Positions 42,980-51,385 of a stretch of DNA of 64,000 bases are shown here, piece by piece. The stretch is from an uncultured Phocaeicola sp. GTDB lineage: Bacteria; Bacteroidota; Bacteroidia; Bacteroidales; Bacteroidaceae. Each line of letters starts with the position of its first letter. Position 1 is the stretch's first letter. Made by a program: the position numbers and the translations under genes. The DNA is taken from the NCBI GenBank assembly GCA_958434805.1, contig CAUBDX010000011.1, positions 4,152 to 68,151 of the forward strand, in the 5' to 3' direction. Under the pieces are notes generated by a model. It was not told the origin of the DNA and ran no database searches. It saw only the letters and a list, made by a program, of their open reading frames with translations.

Positions 42980-43258
42980 TTACTTCTTTACGTATTCTTT
43001 CCAGAACTGCTCCAACCTGTCGCGGTCCAATGTCCCGTCCTCCCTGAGAAAGCAGCCTATCATCGCTTCTATGACAGTCTTTACCCCTCTGTAACGGTGG
43101 TCCGCGGCAAATGTCCTCAGTTCCCATACCAGATCCTCGGTCAGGACAATGGTCTGGTTATACGCCTTTCCCGGTGTCCTCGCCATTTTTTTTTCTTTCA
43201 TGGGGTCTGCTCCCACCATATTTTCCAAGGAAATCCCTTTCGACTTGAATTCTTTCAT
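42980..43258 (-). CDS. Small DNA-binding protein candidate next to parA (DUF3408-like)
   Basis: The product has 92 residues. A basic N-terminus precedes AYNQTIVLTEDLVWELRTFA and RYRGVKTVIEAMIGCFLRED, which reads as a ribbon-helix-helix-like beta strand and two helices. It lies 15 bases downstream of parA on the same strand, the usual place of a centromere-binding ParB or ParG-type partner. The family assignment is from position and secondary structure. Confidence 0.6.
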   Translation of the reverse strand: MKEFKSKGISLENMVGADPMKEKKMARTPGKAYNQTIVLTEDLVWELRTFAADHRYRGVKTVIEAMIGCFLREDGTLDRDRLEQFWKEYVKK

Positions 43259-43273
43259 ATTCCTTCTCCTTTA

Positions 43274-44071
43274 TTATTTGTTCATTTTCCTGATCCTTTT
43301 AAGGAATTCCTCAGTCAGACTCCGGTAATCCCTTGCCCCGTTTGACGAGGGTGCATAATCGAAAATGCTCCGTGCATTGTACTGCGCCTCTCCCAGCGCC
43401 ACGTTGTTCCGTATGGTTGTCTCGAACACGCTCTCCCCCAATGTTTCTATCAGACTCTCCCTGATGTCCACGTCCAGCTTTCTTCCCGCATTGTATTTTG
43501 TCATGAAGTAACCGAGAATCCTGACCTCCGCGCCGAGTTTCCTTCTGAGCAGGCCGATGATATAATGTATCTTCTCGATTCCTTTCATGGCGAAATAGTT
43601 CCCGTCCGTGGGTATGATCACAAAATCACTCGCCATAAGCGCGTTCTGTGTGATGATGCCCAATGAGGGAGGACAGTCTATCAGAATATGGTCATATTTC
43701 TTTTCCAGGCCTCTTATTATTTCCCTGAAAAGAAATTCCCTCCCGGGGGTGGTATTCATGATCACTTCCGTGGCCGCCAGGTCCAAGGACGCCGGCAGCA
43801 CATCCACCCTGTCCAACCACGTGAGAGGCTTCAGCTCCAGGGGTCTGTCCTGCATGATTTCCTGCAGCACACTCTCGAGCATGACATCCTGGGGAAGACT
43901 TGCCATTTCCTCCCCGAACGCCGCCATCGTCGTGTTCGCCTGCGGGTCCGCATCTATGATACATACCTTCTTTCCGTGCAGCCGTGCGATTCCGGCCGCC
44001 AGATTCAGCAGCGAAGTGGTCTTTGCCACACCGCCCTTGTGGTTTACACATGCTGTCGTAATTGTTTTCAT
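43274..44071 (-). CDS. parA: ParA-family partition ATPase
   Basis: The product has 265 residues with the deviant Walker A KGGVAKTT at residues 12-19 (signature Lys12 and Lys17), VCIIDADPQANTT, Walker B IDCPPSLG and the ParA C-terminal pattern. ParA proteins of Bacteroides elements help keep the excised circular form or position the transfer machinery. A good Shine-Dalgarno sequence (AAGGAGA) lies 11 bases before the ATG. The upstream region is AT-rich and repetitive. Confidence 0.92.
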   Translation of the reverse strand: MKTITTACVNHKGGVAKTTSLLNLAAGIARLHGKKVCIIDADPQANTTMAAFGEEMASLPQDVMLESVLQEIMQDRPLELKPLTWLDRVDVLPASLDLAATEVIMNTTPGREFLFREIIRGLEKKYDHILIDCPPSLGIITQNALMASDFVIIPTDGNYFAMKGIEKIHYIIGLLRRKLGAEVRILGYFMTKYNAGRKLDVDIRESLIETLGESVFETTIRNNVALGEAQYNARSIFDYAPSSNGARDYRSLTEEFLKRIRKMNK

Positions 44072-44300
44072 GATTTGTCTATCTCCTTGATTATTACGAT
44101 GTAAAGATACGCATTTTTGAAATGTTTACCAAATATTTTTCTACATATTTACTTTATTAGTATTATACTTTAAATATATTTCACATTACATACTTAAATA
44201 TGAAAATATACATAATCATGTATATTACTTATTTACTTTAATATATAAATAAGTATACTTTCCATAGAAACAAACGTGTTTTTCTGAAAATAAAAGTCAT
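44072..44300. promoter_or_regulatory. AT-rich repetitive leader of parA (promoter / centromere candidate)
   Basis: This stretch contains several copies of a TTTACTTTA or TACTTTAA motif (near 44156, 44192 and 44233) and related TATACTT words. On the minus strand TATCTTTA at 44102-44109 is close to the -7 consensus. The clustered motif could be the site bound by the small protein encoded after parA. A similar TTATTTACTTTAA word recurs in the inverted repeat at 54981-55032. Confidence 0.45.
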
Positions 44301-44421
44301 GCTGCAACGAAATTGCAGCCTTGTAGTATATCTTGCAGCCTTAAAGACGCAAAGCCTGTCACATATACGCATAATAAAAAAAGATCTGCGGGGATTTTTA
44401 TATGGGAAGTAAAGTAAAAAA

Positions 44422-44522
44422 GCCCCCGGCCTGTTAAAAAGTAACGCCAATCACTTATTAACTACACGAGCGAAGCCACGCGACCGGGGGCAAATACCCT
44501 CTGTCGTGGCTTCGTTTTTTTG
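44422..44522 (+). terminator. Strong terminator with overlapping alternative pairing
   Basis: A perfect 10-bp stem pairs 44471-44480 with 44505-44514 and is followed by a run of T, a strong rho-independent terminator on the plus strand. The 8-base word at 44422-44429 is complementary to 44484-44491 inside the loop, so a competing or pseudoknot structure is possible. The next gene begins at 44568. The layout resembles an attenuator or a small antisense-type RNA. Confidence 0.6.
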
Positions 44523-44567
44523 TGTTTAATAAATGATTGGCTCTGCAAAGATAGAAAAATATTTGCT

Positions 44568-44810
44568 ATGACACTGTTTGAGATCCTAAATTTTAATAGG
44601 GAGCTTCTGGAGCGTCTGGCCGGGACAGGTTACAAGCCGGACGACTACAAATATATCGACCTGTACAAGGAGTACGAACAAATGCGCCGCAAAGGTGAAA
44701 AGGTGACGTATTGTGTGGCCTTTCTCTCGGCCAGACATGGCGTTTCCGAAAGAAAGGTGTATGAGATTCTCGGGCGGTTCAAAAAAGAATGTACGTTCCA
44801 TGCAGTATGA
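44568..44810 (+). CDS. Small HTH protein
   Basis: The product has 80 residues from ATG 44568. After a helical N-terminus (LFEILNFNRELLERLAGTGY), the C-terminal part YCVAFLSARHGVSERKVYEI followed by LGRF reads as a helix-turn-helix similar to Mor/phage regulators. It probably controls neighbouring element genes. It is preceded by the hairpin region at 44422-44522, which may regulate it. Confidence 0.6.
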   Translation: MTLFEILNFNRELLERLAGTGYKPDDYKYIDLYKEYEQMRRKGEKVTYCVAFLSARHGVSERKVYEILGRFKKECTFHAV

Positions 44811-44887
44811 AAAGAGTGGAATTTTTGCTTTCATGGGGAGAAGAAATGAACTTTGTATCCGAAACATAAACACTCTTACACGACAGA

Positions 44888-45739
44888 ATGATTACAGCAA
44901 TGAAAAAGTACCACTACAGTCAGGCCCCGCTTCCTTTTGTGGGACAGAAACGCATGTTCGCATCGGAATTCAGAAAAGTCTTGAAGCGTTTCAGTGACAG
45001 GACAGTGTTCGTCGATCTGTTCGGCGGTTCCGGACTGCTCTCGCACATCACCAAGCGGGAAAGACCCGATGCAACCGTAATCTACAATGACCACGACAAC
45101 TACCGCGAGCGTCTGGAGAACATCAGCCGGACGAACGCCCTGCTTTCCGACCTCCCCCGCCTCTCAGAAGGAATCCCCCGCCACAGGATGCTCTCCAAGA
45201 AGATGCACGGTATGTTCCTGGAACGTATCCGCCGGGAGGAAAGCACCGGCTTTGTGGACTATCTCACCATCTCTTCCTCCCTGCTGTTCTCCGGCAAATA
45301 TGCCAGGAACATCGGGGAGCTCGGAAAACTGAATTTCTACAACAATATGCGCCTGAGCGACTACTGCTGCGAGGGCTATCTTGACGGACTCGAGGTGGTA
45401 TGCTGTGACTACAGGGAGCTGGTGGACAGGTACAGGGACTCCCCGGATGTGGTCTTTCTGATAGATCCCCCCTACATGGCGACGGACATCAGCACATACA
45501 GGATGGACTGGAAACTTACGGACTATCTGGATGTCCTGCTGGTACTGGAAGGACACCCTTTCATCTATTTCACTTCCGGCAAATCCCCCATACTGGATTT
45601 CTGCCGGTGGATGGAGGAACATCCTGAAACCGGCAATCCTTTCAAGGGGGCCGGCATATCCACCCTCACGGCCAGAATGAACTACAGTTCGTCCTATACG
45701 GACATCATGCTGTACAAGGAAATGACTGAAGCGGCCTGA
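44888..45739 (+). CDS. D12-class (Dam-type) adenine-N6 DNA methyltransferase, orphan
   Basis: The product has 283 residues (279 from ATG 44900). Motif I-like VDLFGGSGLLSHI and catalytic DPPY at residues 193-196 (FLIDPPYMATDI) identify a Dam/D12 methylase. The usual N-terminal PFxGGK is APLPFVGQKRMFAS here. No restriction enzyme gene is near, so it is likely an orphan that protects the element from host restriction or regulates its genes. A strong terminator follows. Confidence 0.85.
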   Translation: MITAMKKYHYSQAPLPFVGQKRMFASEFRKVLKRFSDRTVFVDLFGGSGLLSHITKRERPDATVIYNDHDNYRERLENISRTNALLSDLPRLSEGIPRHRMLSKKMHGMFLERIRREESTGFVDYLTISSSLLFSGKYARNIGELGKLNFYNNMRLSDYCCEGYLDGLEVVCCDYRELVDRYRDSPDVVFLIDPPYMATDISTYRMDWKLTDYLDVLLVLEGHPFIYFTSGKSPILDFCRWMEEHPETGNPFKGAGISTLTARMNYSSSYTDIMLYKEMTEAA

Positions 45740-45767
45740 AACGGCCACACCACCTTAAATTCCACTT

Positions 45768-45800
45768 GAAGGTGTGCAAAATGCACACCTTCTTTCATTT
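45768..45800 (+). terminator. Terminator after the methylase gene
   Basis: A perfect 10-bp stem pairs 45768-45777 with 45783-45792 around a 5-base loop and is followed by a T-rich run. Confidence 0.8.
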
Positions 45801-46090
45801 GGCAGATGCATTCATTGCAAGCGTCCTTTCATTAAATATCATAATTGAAACCAAAGCGGCCTGATCATAATATTTGCGACCAAAGTACATGTTACCTTTT
45901 TTATCGGTATTTATTGACAGAATTTAAATAAAGAAAAAAACGAACCATATAGTTTATTCGTTAATATCCGTTCTTTTTATTTATTAAAAAAATATTAAAG
46001 CCAAATTTAGATTGAACTTTCTATCAGAAAATATGTTTATATAAAAATAACAAGCTGTGTTAACTCGCTTCCACCAAATTATTTTTGTCT
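45801..46090. other. AT-rich non-coding stretch
   Basis: No coding region is seen. The base composition is strongly AT-biased compared with the flanking genes. It probably holds the promoter for the 46135 ORF, but no full -33/-7 pair was convincing. Confidence 0.5.
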
Positions 46091-46113
46091 TTCCCGCTTG
46101 TGATAAGCCGGAA
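46091..46113. repeat. Hairpin with conserved GCTT-GTGAT-AAGC loop, copy 1
   Basis: TTCC and GGAA (46091-46094, 46110-46113) enclose GCTT-GTGAT-AAGC (46096-46108). The same loop stem occurs at 47555-47567 and, with one change, near 47696-47706. It lies 22 bases before the 46135 ORF. Confidence 0.55.
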
Positions 46114-46134
46114 GTTCGGAAGTTTTATTTATAG

Positions 46135-46356
46135 ATGTTAGATCAGCATGCCGCGAGGCACATGTGCCGGTATTGCAAGAGAGCTTACCTGTACCGTGAT
46201 ATGGAAAGGGATTGTCTGGACTATATGTTTCAGACAGTTTCCCTTTCTTGTATCAAAGACTGGTGTATAAATTATAATTTGGATATGGTATCTGGCCGTT
46301 ATGTGACTGAAAAAACATATGATGAACAATACGGGCATGAACTCGTTATCCAATAG
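46135..46356 (+). CDS. Small Cys-rich hypothetical protein
   Basis: The product has 73 residues: MLDQHAARHMCRYCKRAYLY, RDMERDCLDYMFQTVSLSCI and KDWCINYNLDMVSGRYVTEK. The Cys pairs might bind zinc. A truncated relative starts at 47308 (MSYEHAVRHMYRFKG). A hairpin precedes it and a terminator follows at 46447, so it is probably a single-gene transcript. No family was recognised. Confidence 0.5.
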   Translation: MLDQHAARHMCRYCKRAYLYRDMERDCLDYMFQTVSLSCIKDWCINYNLDMVSGRYVTEKTYDEQYGHELVIQ

Positions 46357-46446
46357 AGGATACGGTACGGAAACAATTTATACCTAATGTTATCAGTCTC
46401 AAATATCATGCGTATATAGCCGTATCCTATTCCTATAATGAGAATA

Positions 46447-46486
46447 TGCCTTTTCTGGTCCGTGACGGTCCGGAAAGGCATTTTTT
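46447..46486 (+). terminator. Terminator after the small Cys-rich gene
   Basis: An imperfect 11-bp stem pairs 46447-46458 with 46470-46480 and is followed by six T. An additional inverted repeat (GGATACGG and CCGTATCC) lies upstream between about 46358 and 46432. Confidence 0.65.
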
Positions 46487-46592
46487 CATATAATATTATA
46501 CCTGCCATACGGAATGCTCATTCTTCGGTAATAATTTTATAAACCTGTGCAATTTCTGTGATTTTATTATATATTTATATGTATATAAAAAC

Positions 46593-46998
46593 GTGCGGAT
46601 GAAATGTTGCTATTATTCGGACAGGGATGCGGTCAACCTATGCAGCAAATGCGGGAAGGGCTTATGCATGGAGTGTGTATGTGGATCCCCTCCCGGTTTG
46701 CCGGGAGGGTTATCAGAGTCAGCCGGGGAGGATGCTTTGGAGAAAACTTACCTGTCTGTTTGTATTCATCTGCCTGTTCTTTGCAGGTGTCGTTTTCGGG
46801 CTGTCGTCCGTATACGTTCAAGGCGGTAATAGGATTTCTACAATGTTTTCCGCCCTTACTGTTAGAAACATAATGCCAGGCGTTCCTTCCGGCTGTTTCA
46901 CCGGTTCTTTTTGGTATGGTGGAATACAGTGCACGGTATTCCATTTTTTACAGACATTCTTATTGTCGGGGCACACGCTGCCTTATCTTCCTGAGTGA
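46593..46998 (+). pseudogene. B-box-type zinc-finger membrane protein, frameshifted
   Basis: Frame 1 from 46599 reads MKCCYYSDRDAVNLCSKCGK followed by GLCMEC, a B-box-like zinc finger. After about 46672 that frame loses sense, while frame 2 continues with VDPLPVCREGYQSQPGRMLW and then a transmembrane helix (LTCLFVFICLFFAGVVFGLS). Zinc finger plus C-terminal TM helix is a known Bacteroidetes small-protein layout. A single frameshift at about 46670-46680 would restore it. It is probably inactive, or a sequencing error is present. Confidence 0.5.
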
Positions 46999-47307
46999 AC
47001 TTATGGGCCCGGCTTTGTCAGACCTTTCACTACTCCTTTCCAGGCGGTTGCGAACCTTCGGATTATATGGATATGTTGCCGCTTCCTTCTGCCGTGAAGG
47101 AAGCTCCCGTATTGCAGGAAGAATATATTCCATTATCTTCTTGTTAAAATATATAAAACATCCCGTGTTTCAAAACAATTCGATCCTTTATTTTGTTTTT
47201 TTTTGTTAAACTGTACTTTTGATGTGTCTGTATGTTTCTGTTGAAGTGACCGCAGTATTTCATTTTCCCTTTCAGGCCTGTGAAGGTCCGATTGATGTTA
47301 TTCAAAG
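46999..47307. other. Stretch without a supported gene
   Basis: An open frame runs through 46916-47209 and could be a further frame-shifted piece of the zinc-finger gene, but I see no recognisable motif in it. The rest is AT-rich and non-coding. Confidence 0.4.
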
Positions 47308-47355
47308 ATGTCATATGAACATGCCGTGAGGCACATGTACAGGTTCAAGGGCTGA
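47308..47355 (+). pseudogene. Truncated relative of the 46135 small protein
   Basis: The frame MSYEHAVRHMYRFKG(stop) aligns with MLDQHAARHMCRYCK of the 46135 product, and the DNA shares a 20-base block with few changes (46147-46172 versus 47320-47345). The copy ends after 15 codons. It shows a local duplication followed by decay. Confidence 0.5.
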
Positions 47356-47546
47356 CCCCTTCCTGCACTATTGCAACGTAAAGGACTGCAGAATACAGAA
47401 ACGGGACTGAATACATCTTTTCTGTCTTTTTTCATATGTGAAGAAACAGGAGAAAAGTGCATCCCATGTCGTCCTGACAGTGTATGATAGGGTTTCATCA
47501 TGTTGTTACCATTAGGAATAAGGGCGTATGGGGATTTTCCCTTATG

Positions 47547-47580
47547 ACTCCCTGGCTTGTGATAAGCTGGGGAGTTTTTG
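47547..47580 (+). terminator. Hairpin with conserved GCTT-GTGAT-AAGC loop, copy 2
   Basis: ACTCCC and GGGAGT (47547-47552, 47570-47575) enclose GCTT-GTGAT-AAGC (47555-47567). TTTTT follows, so it can act as a terminator. No gene is recognised directly upstream. Confidence 0.55.
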
Positions 47581-47684
47581 TGTTTTCCTACTGTGCATTT
47601 CTTTTCGGATAAGCTGTTGTGAACAAATCCACCATTGTTTTGTTCTTGAGAAATAAAGTAGATTGTCAAAACGTAACTAATCTG

Positions 47685-47722
47685 AACCGTTCCGGCTTGT
47701 GACAAGTAGGAGCGGTTTTTTA
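47685..47722 (+). terminator. Hairpin with related CTT-GTGAC-AAG loop, copy 3
   Basis: AACCG-TTCC and GGAGCGGTT (47685-47693, 47709-47717) enclose CTT-GTGAC-AAG (47696-47706). A T-run follows. It is a terminator-like element of the same family as copies 1 and 2. Confidence 0.6.
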
Positions 47723-47774
47723 GTTTGATGTTTTTAGAATAAAGATCTCACATGAATTATGTGCTTCTTCATCT

Positions 47775-48029
47775 TTGTATGCTGTTGACATCAACTTTGA
47801 ATGGTCCAATATTCACTCCAATGGGCTTCCAGAAGAAATGTATATAAACAAGTACTGCCCAGAAATTATCAATGGAGTGACAGTTCCTGCATCGTTCTCG
47901 CCCCCTGACTCGCTCAATATCCATGCAATGTTTTTGGATGGCGAGCTACAATACCGGAAGAGTCCCCAAACAGTCCCCGTCCAGTTTAATCCTGAAGCAA
48001 TGACCCTGACAGGTGGTCAAGAATATTAG
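47775..48029 (+). CDS. Hypothetical protein or gene fragment
   Basis: The frame runs for 84 codons and would start at TTG 47775; the first ATG is inside at 47838. It contains INFEWSNIHSNGLPEEMYIN and PASFSPPDSLNIHAMFLDGE. The sequence reads like a protein but lacks a proper start, and the same frame is open upstream to 47724. It may be the 3' part of a lost gene. Confidence 0.3.
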   Translation: MYAVDINFEWSNIHSNGLPEEMYINKYCPEIINGVTVPASFSPPDSLNIHAMFLDGELQYRKSPQTVPVQFNPEAMTLTGGQEY

Positions 48030-48145
48030 TACAAACTTCAATAAGACATGTTATCAAATTTGTTATAATCCATAATGGGGACCAACTTTCCGGATACTTA
48101 TATAATTGTATAATTTCCATTTCAACTCAAACTTTTTCATCTGTT

Positions 48146-48177
48146 ATTGCGTCTCTTTAAAAATTATTATATATTTG
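48146..48177 (+). promoter_or_regulatory. Promoter of the second susC gene
   Basis: TATATTTG at 48170-48177 matches the -7 consensus TAnnTTTG. ATTG at 48146-48149 serves as a -33 element with 20-base spacing. The start codon is 84 bases further downstream, leaving a long AT-rich 5' leader. Confidence 0.6.
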
Positions 48178-48261
48178 CGACGTTAATTTAAATCAAATTG
48201 AAATTATAGTTATTAAAATTTTAAATATCTATAGTTTTAATAAACCTCAAAACTCAATATT

Positions 48262-51200
48262 ATGTTAAAAAGACTGCAATCTGTTAGTATGGTATTATTC
48301 CTTGGAACTTTATTCTCCGGAACAATTTCTACAGCTACGGCCTCTGGAGCAAATTCTTTTGCGACCACACAGCAAGCGGGAATATGCAAAGGACTTGTGA
48401 AAGATGCTACCGGAGAGTCTGTTATTGGAGCCTCTGTTGTAGTAAAAGGTACCACTAACGGAACAATTACCGATTTTGATGGTAATTTTAGCCTCGATGG
48501 GATTAAGAAAGGAGATGTGATTGTAATCTCTTATGTGGGATATCAGACACAAGAGATTAAATGGAACGGCAGCCCGCTGAATGTTATCTTGAAAGAAGAT
48601 TCAAAGACTCTAAGTGAGGTTGTGGTAGTAGGTTATGGCACACAGAAAAAGGCGAATCTTTCAGGTTCTGTTGCTATGGTAGACAGCAAAGAGTTGGAGA
48701 ATCGTCCTATTCAGAATGTATCCAGTGGTTTGCAAGGTTTGATGCCGGGTGTTGCTATTACAGGAACCAACGGGGCACCGGGGCAGGATGCCGGCAAAAT
48801 CCGTGTTCGTGGGATCGGCACATTGAATGAAGCGGGACCTTATATTTTAGTGGATGGCATTGAAACCGGTACATTGAGTGCGGTCGACCCTAATGACATA
48901 GAAAGCATTTCTGTATTGAAGGATGCTGCTTCGGCAGCAATTTATGGTTCTAAAGCTGCCAACGGTGTTGTTTTGATAACTACCAAACGCGGCAAGACCG
49001 GACAGACTAAAATTTCCTACAGTGGTTATCTAAGTTTCCAGAATGCAACGAATATGATTGAGCGTATGGGGTCATACGAATACGCATCCCTGCTGAATCA
49101 GGCATTGGAGGCTGAAGGTATGTCGAAGCGTTTCAATGATACCGAGCTGCAAAAGTTTAAAGACGGGAATGACCCGCTCTATCCGGATACCGACTGGTAT
49201 GACCTGGCATATAAGACGGGTGTTCAACATCGCCATAATGTCAATATCAACGGTGGTTCTGAAAATGTAAAATATATGGCCTCGCTGGGATATTTGAACC
49301 AAACAGGTATTTTGCCTAACGCAGGGCGTGAACAGTTTAATGCGCGTACCAATCTGGACATGAAGATTAATAAACGTTTGAGTGCGCGCATGAACCTGTC
49401 TTTCATTAAAAATGATTACAGTGACGCCAGTTCCGCCTACTACGGGGGTAGCTCGGATCAGATCATCAGGCAGTTGAATTTGATCGCTCCTTGGATTGTA
49501 GCCCGCTATGATGACGGCACTTGGGGCACAATTTCAGACGGCAGTCCCATTGCCTGGTTAGATTCGGGCATGAAGGTGAACCGTGACAATTATAATTTTT
49601 CGGGGATGGCCGCTGTAGACTATGAAATATTTGATGGCTTAAAATTAACCTTGCAAGGTGCTTACGTCAACAATTTACAAAATTACAATTATTTCCAAAA
49701 ATATATAAAGTATAATGAGAATAAAGAATCTGATCCCAGTCAGTTGGACGAGCGTTTTTATAAATGGGACCGCACAAACTATGACGCCTTATTGAACTAC
49801 AATAAAAATTTCGGCAAGCATAATATTAAGGGTCTGTTGGGATGGCATACGGAAAAATATAATTATAAATATCAGAAAGCCGTCCGCAAGAAATTCCCTA
49901 ATAATGAATTGACGGATATGAATGCCGGTGATGCTTCTACCCAAAGCAATGAAGGGTATACAGCTGAATTGGCAATGATTTCATGGTTTGCCCGTATTAA
50001 CTATGATTTTGCAGGTAAATATCTCTTGGAAGCCAACATTCGTGCGGACGCCTCTTCCCGTTTTGCGGAAGGTCACCGTTGGGGATATTTTCCTTCTTTC
50101 TCGGGTGCATGGCGCATCAGCGAGGAAGCATTTATGGAAAGTGCAAAAGACAGCTGGTTGTCCGGACTGAAAATTCGAGCTTCTTGGGGGCAGCTGGGTA
50201 ATCAGGATGCATTGAGTGGCAGTAATAATGACTATTATCCTGCCTTGAACACGTATAATCTCGATTCCAAATATGCATTTGGAGGCTCTTTGAATTCTGG
50301 TTATTATCAACGGAAATATCGTCTGGAAACCATTTCATGGGAAAAAGCCTCTACTTGGGGAGTCGGCGTTGACTTTACTTTATTCAATAAACTGAATGGT
50401 TCTCTGGATTATTATAATCGGAAGACTACTGGTATAATTATGGATGTGACAGTCCCTAAAGAATTTGCTTTGGATGCCTATAAGGATAATGTAGGCTCTA
50501 TGAGAAACAGTGGTATAGAAATAAATTTAAGCTACAATACAAAAATAGGTCAGGTTGATTTCGGAATTGCGGGCAATTTCTCTTACAATAAGAATGAAAT
50601 TCTGGATCTGGGAGGCGGCGACCCTAACAAGTACCTGGATGCTACTGATGGTTACAGCCAGCGTAATAAGGTAGGTGAAGCAATGAATTCCTATTATATT
50701 TATAGGGCGGATGGATTTTTTAATTCTCAAGAAGAAGCTGATGCATATACGGCCAAATACGGTAATCCTTTCGGTAAAACTTTCAAGGCAGGCGATTTGC
50801 GTTATGTGGATACAAATAAAGATGGTAAACTGACAGCTGATGACCGTGAATATTGTGGAAGTTCCGATCCTAAAATTATTTACGGATTCAATATAAATGC
50901 GGGCTGGAAAGGAATTGACTTATCATTGATGTTCAATGGTGCGGCGGGTGTGAAACGCCTGTTTGACGGATACGAGGTGTATGGTAATTTCTCGGGTGAC
51001 GCTGCTCATCCGGCTACTATTTGGAGAGATGCCTGGACACCCGATAACCATGATGCCTCCATGCCACGTATTTTTTACGATACAAACTCGGCCAGTAGCA
51101 GCCGTTCGGTACAATCGGATTTTTGGTTACAAGATACAAGTTATTTGCGTCTGAAAAATTTGCAGTTGGGATATACTTTGCCGAAAGGCTGGTTGAATTC

Positions 51201-51357
51201 GGTTGGTGTTGAGAATATCCGTATTTACTATTCTGTAGAGAATCTATTGACTTTTGATAAGATGAAGATCAATATAGACCCTGAATCCACAAGCCAACGG
51301 CTGTCTTCCTATCCTCTATTACGTACTCATGCATTCGGCGTTAATGTTACATTCTAA
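48262..51357 (+). CDS. SusC/RagA-type TonB-dependent transporter (second pair, no STN domain)
   Basis: The product has 1031 residues. A signal peptide (MLKRLQSVSMVLFLGTLFSG) is followed by the carboxypeptidase-regulatory-like domain (GLVKDATGESVIGASVVVKG), the plug (LSEVVVVGYGTQKKANLSGS, IRVRGIGTLNEAGPYILVDG) and the barrel ending in HAFGVNVTF. It lacks an STN domain, so it should be regulated by something other than a FecR/sigma pair. Only a susD gene follows; there are no enzymes, sensor or regulator. Confidence 0.95.
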   Translation: MLKRLQSVSMVLFLGTLFSGTISTATASGANSFATTQQAGICKGLVKDATGESVIGASVVVKGTTNGTITDFDGNFSLDGIKKGDVIVISYVGYQTQEIKWNGSPLNVILKEDSKTLSEVVVVGYGTQKKANLSGSVAMVDSKELENRPIQNVSSGLQGLMPGVAITGTNGAPGQDAGKIRVRGIGTLNEAGPYILVDGIETGTLSAVDPNDIESISVLKDAASAAIYGSKAANGVVLITTKRGKTGQTKISYSGYLSFQNATNMIERMGSYEYASLLNQALEAEGMSKRFNDTELQKFKDGNDPLYPDTDWYDLAYKTGVQHRHNVNINGGSENVKYMASLGYLNQTGILPNAGREQFNARTNLDMKINKRLSARMNLSFIKNDYSDASSAYYGGSSDQIIRQLNLIAPWIVARYDDGTWGTISDGSPIAWLDSGMKVNRDNYNFSGMAAVDYEIFDGLKLTLQGAYVNNLQNYNYFQKYIKYNENKESDPSQLDERFYKWDRTNYDALLNYNKNFGKHNIKGLLGWHTEKYNYKYQKAVRKKFPNNELTDMNAGDASTQSNEGYTAELAMISWFARINYDFAGKYLLEANIRADASSRFAEGHRWGYFPSFSGAWRISEEAFMESAKDSWLSGLKIRASWGQLGNQDALSGSNNDYYPALNTYNLDSKYAFGGSLNSGYYQRKYRLETISWEKASTWGVGVDFTLFNKLNGSLDYYNRKTTGIIMDVTVPKEFALDAYKDNVGSMRNSGIEINLSYNTKIGQVDFGIAGNFSYNKNEILDLGGGDPNKYLDATDGYSQRNKVGEAMNSYYIYRADGFFNSQEEADAYTAKYGNPFGKTFKAGDLRYVDTNKDGKLTADDREYCGSSDPKIIYGFNINAGWKGIDLSLMFNGAAGVKRLFDGYEVYGNFSGDAAHPATIWRDAWTPDNHDASMPRIFYDTNSASSSRSVQSDFWLQDTSYLRLKNLQLGYTLPKGWLNSVGVENIRIYYSVENLLTFDKMKINIDPESTSQRLSSYPLLRTHAFGVNVTF

Positions 51358-51385
51358 ATTGTTATAGACTAAAAAAAATGGAATT

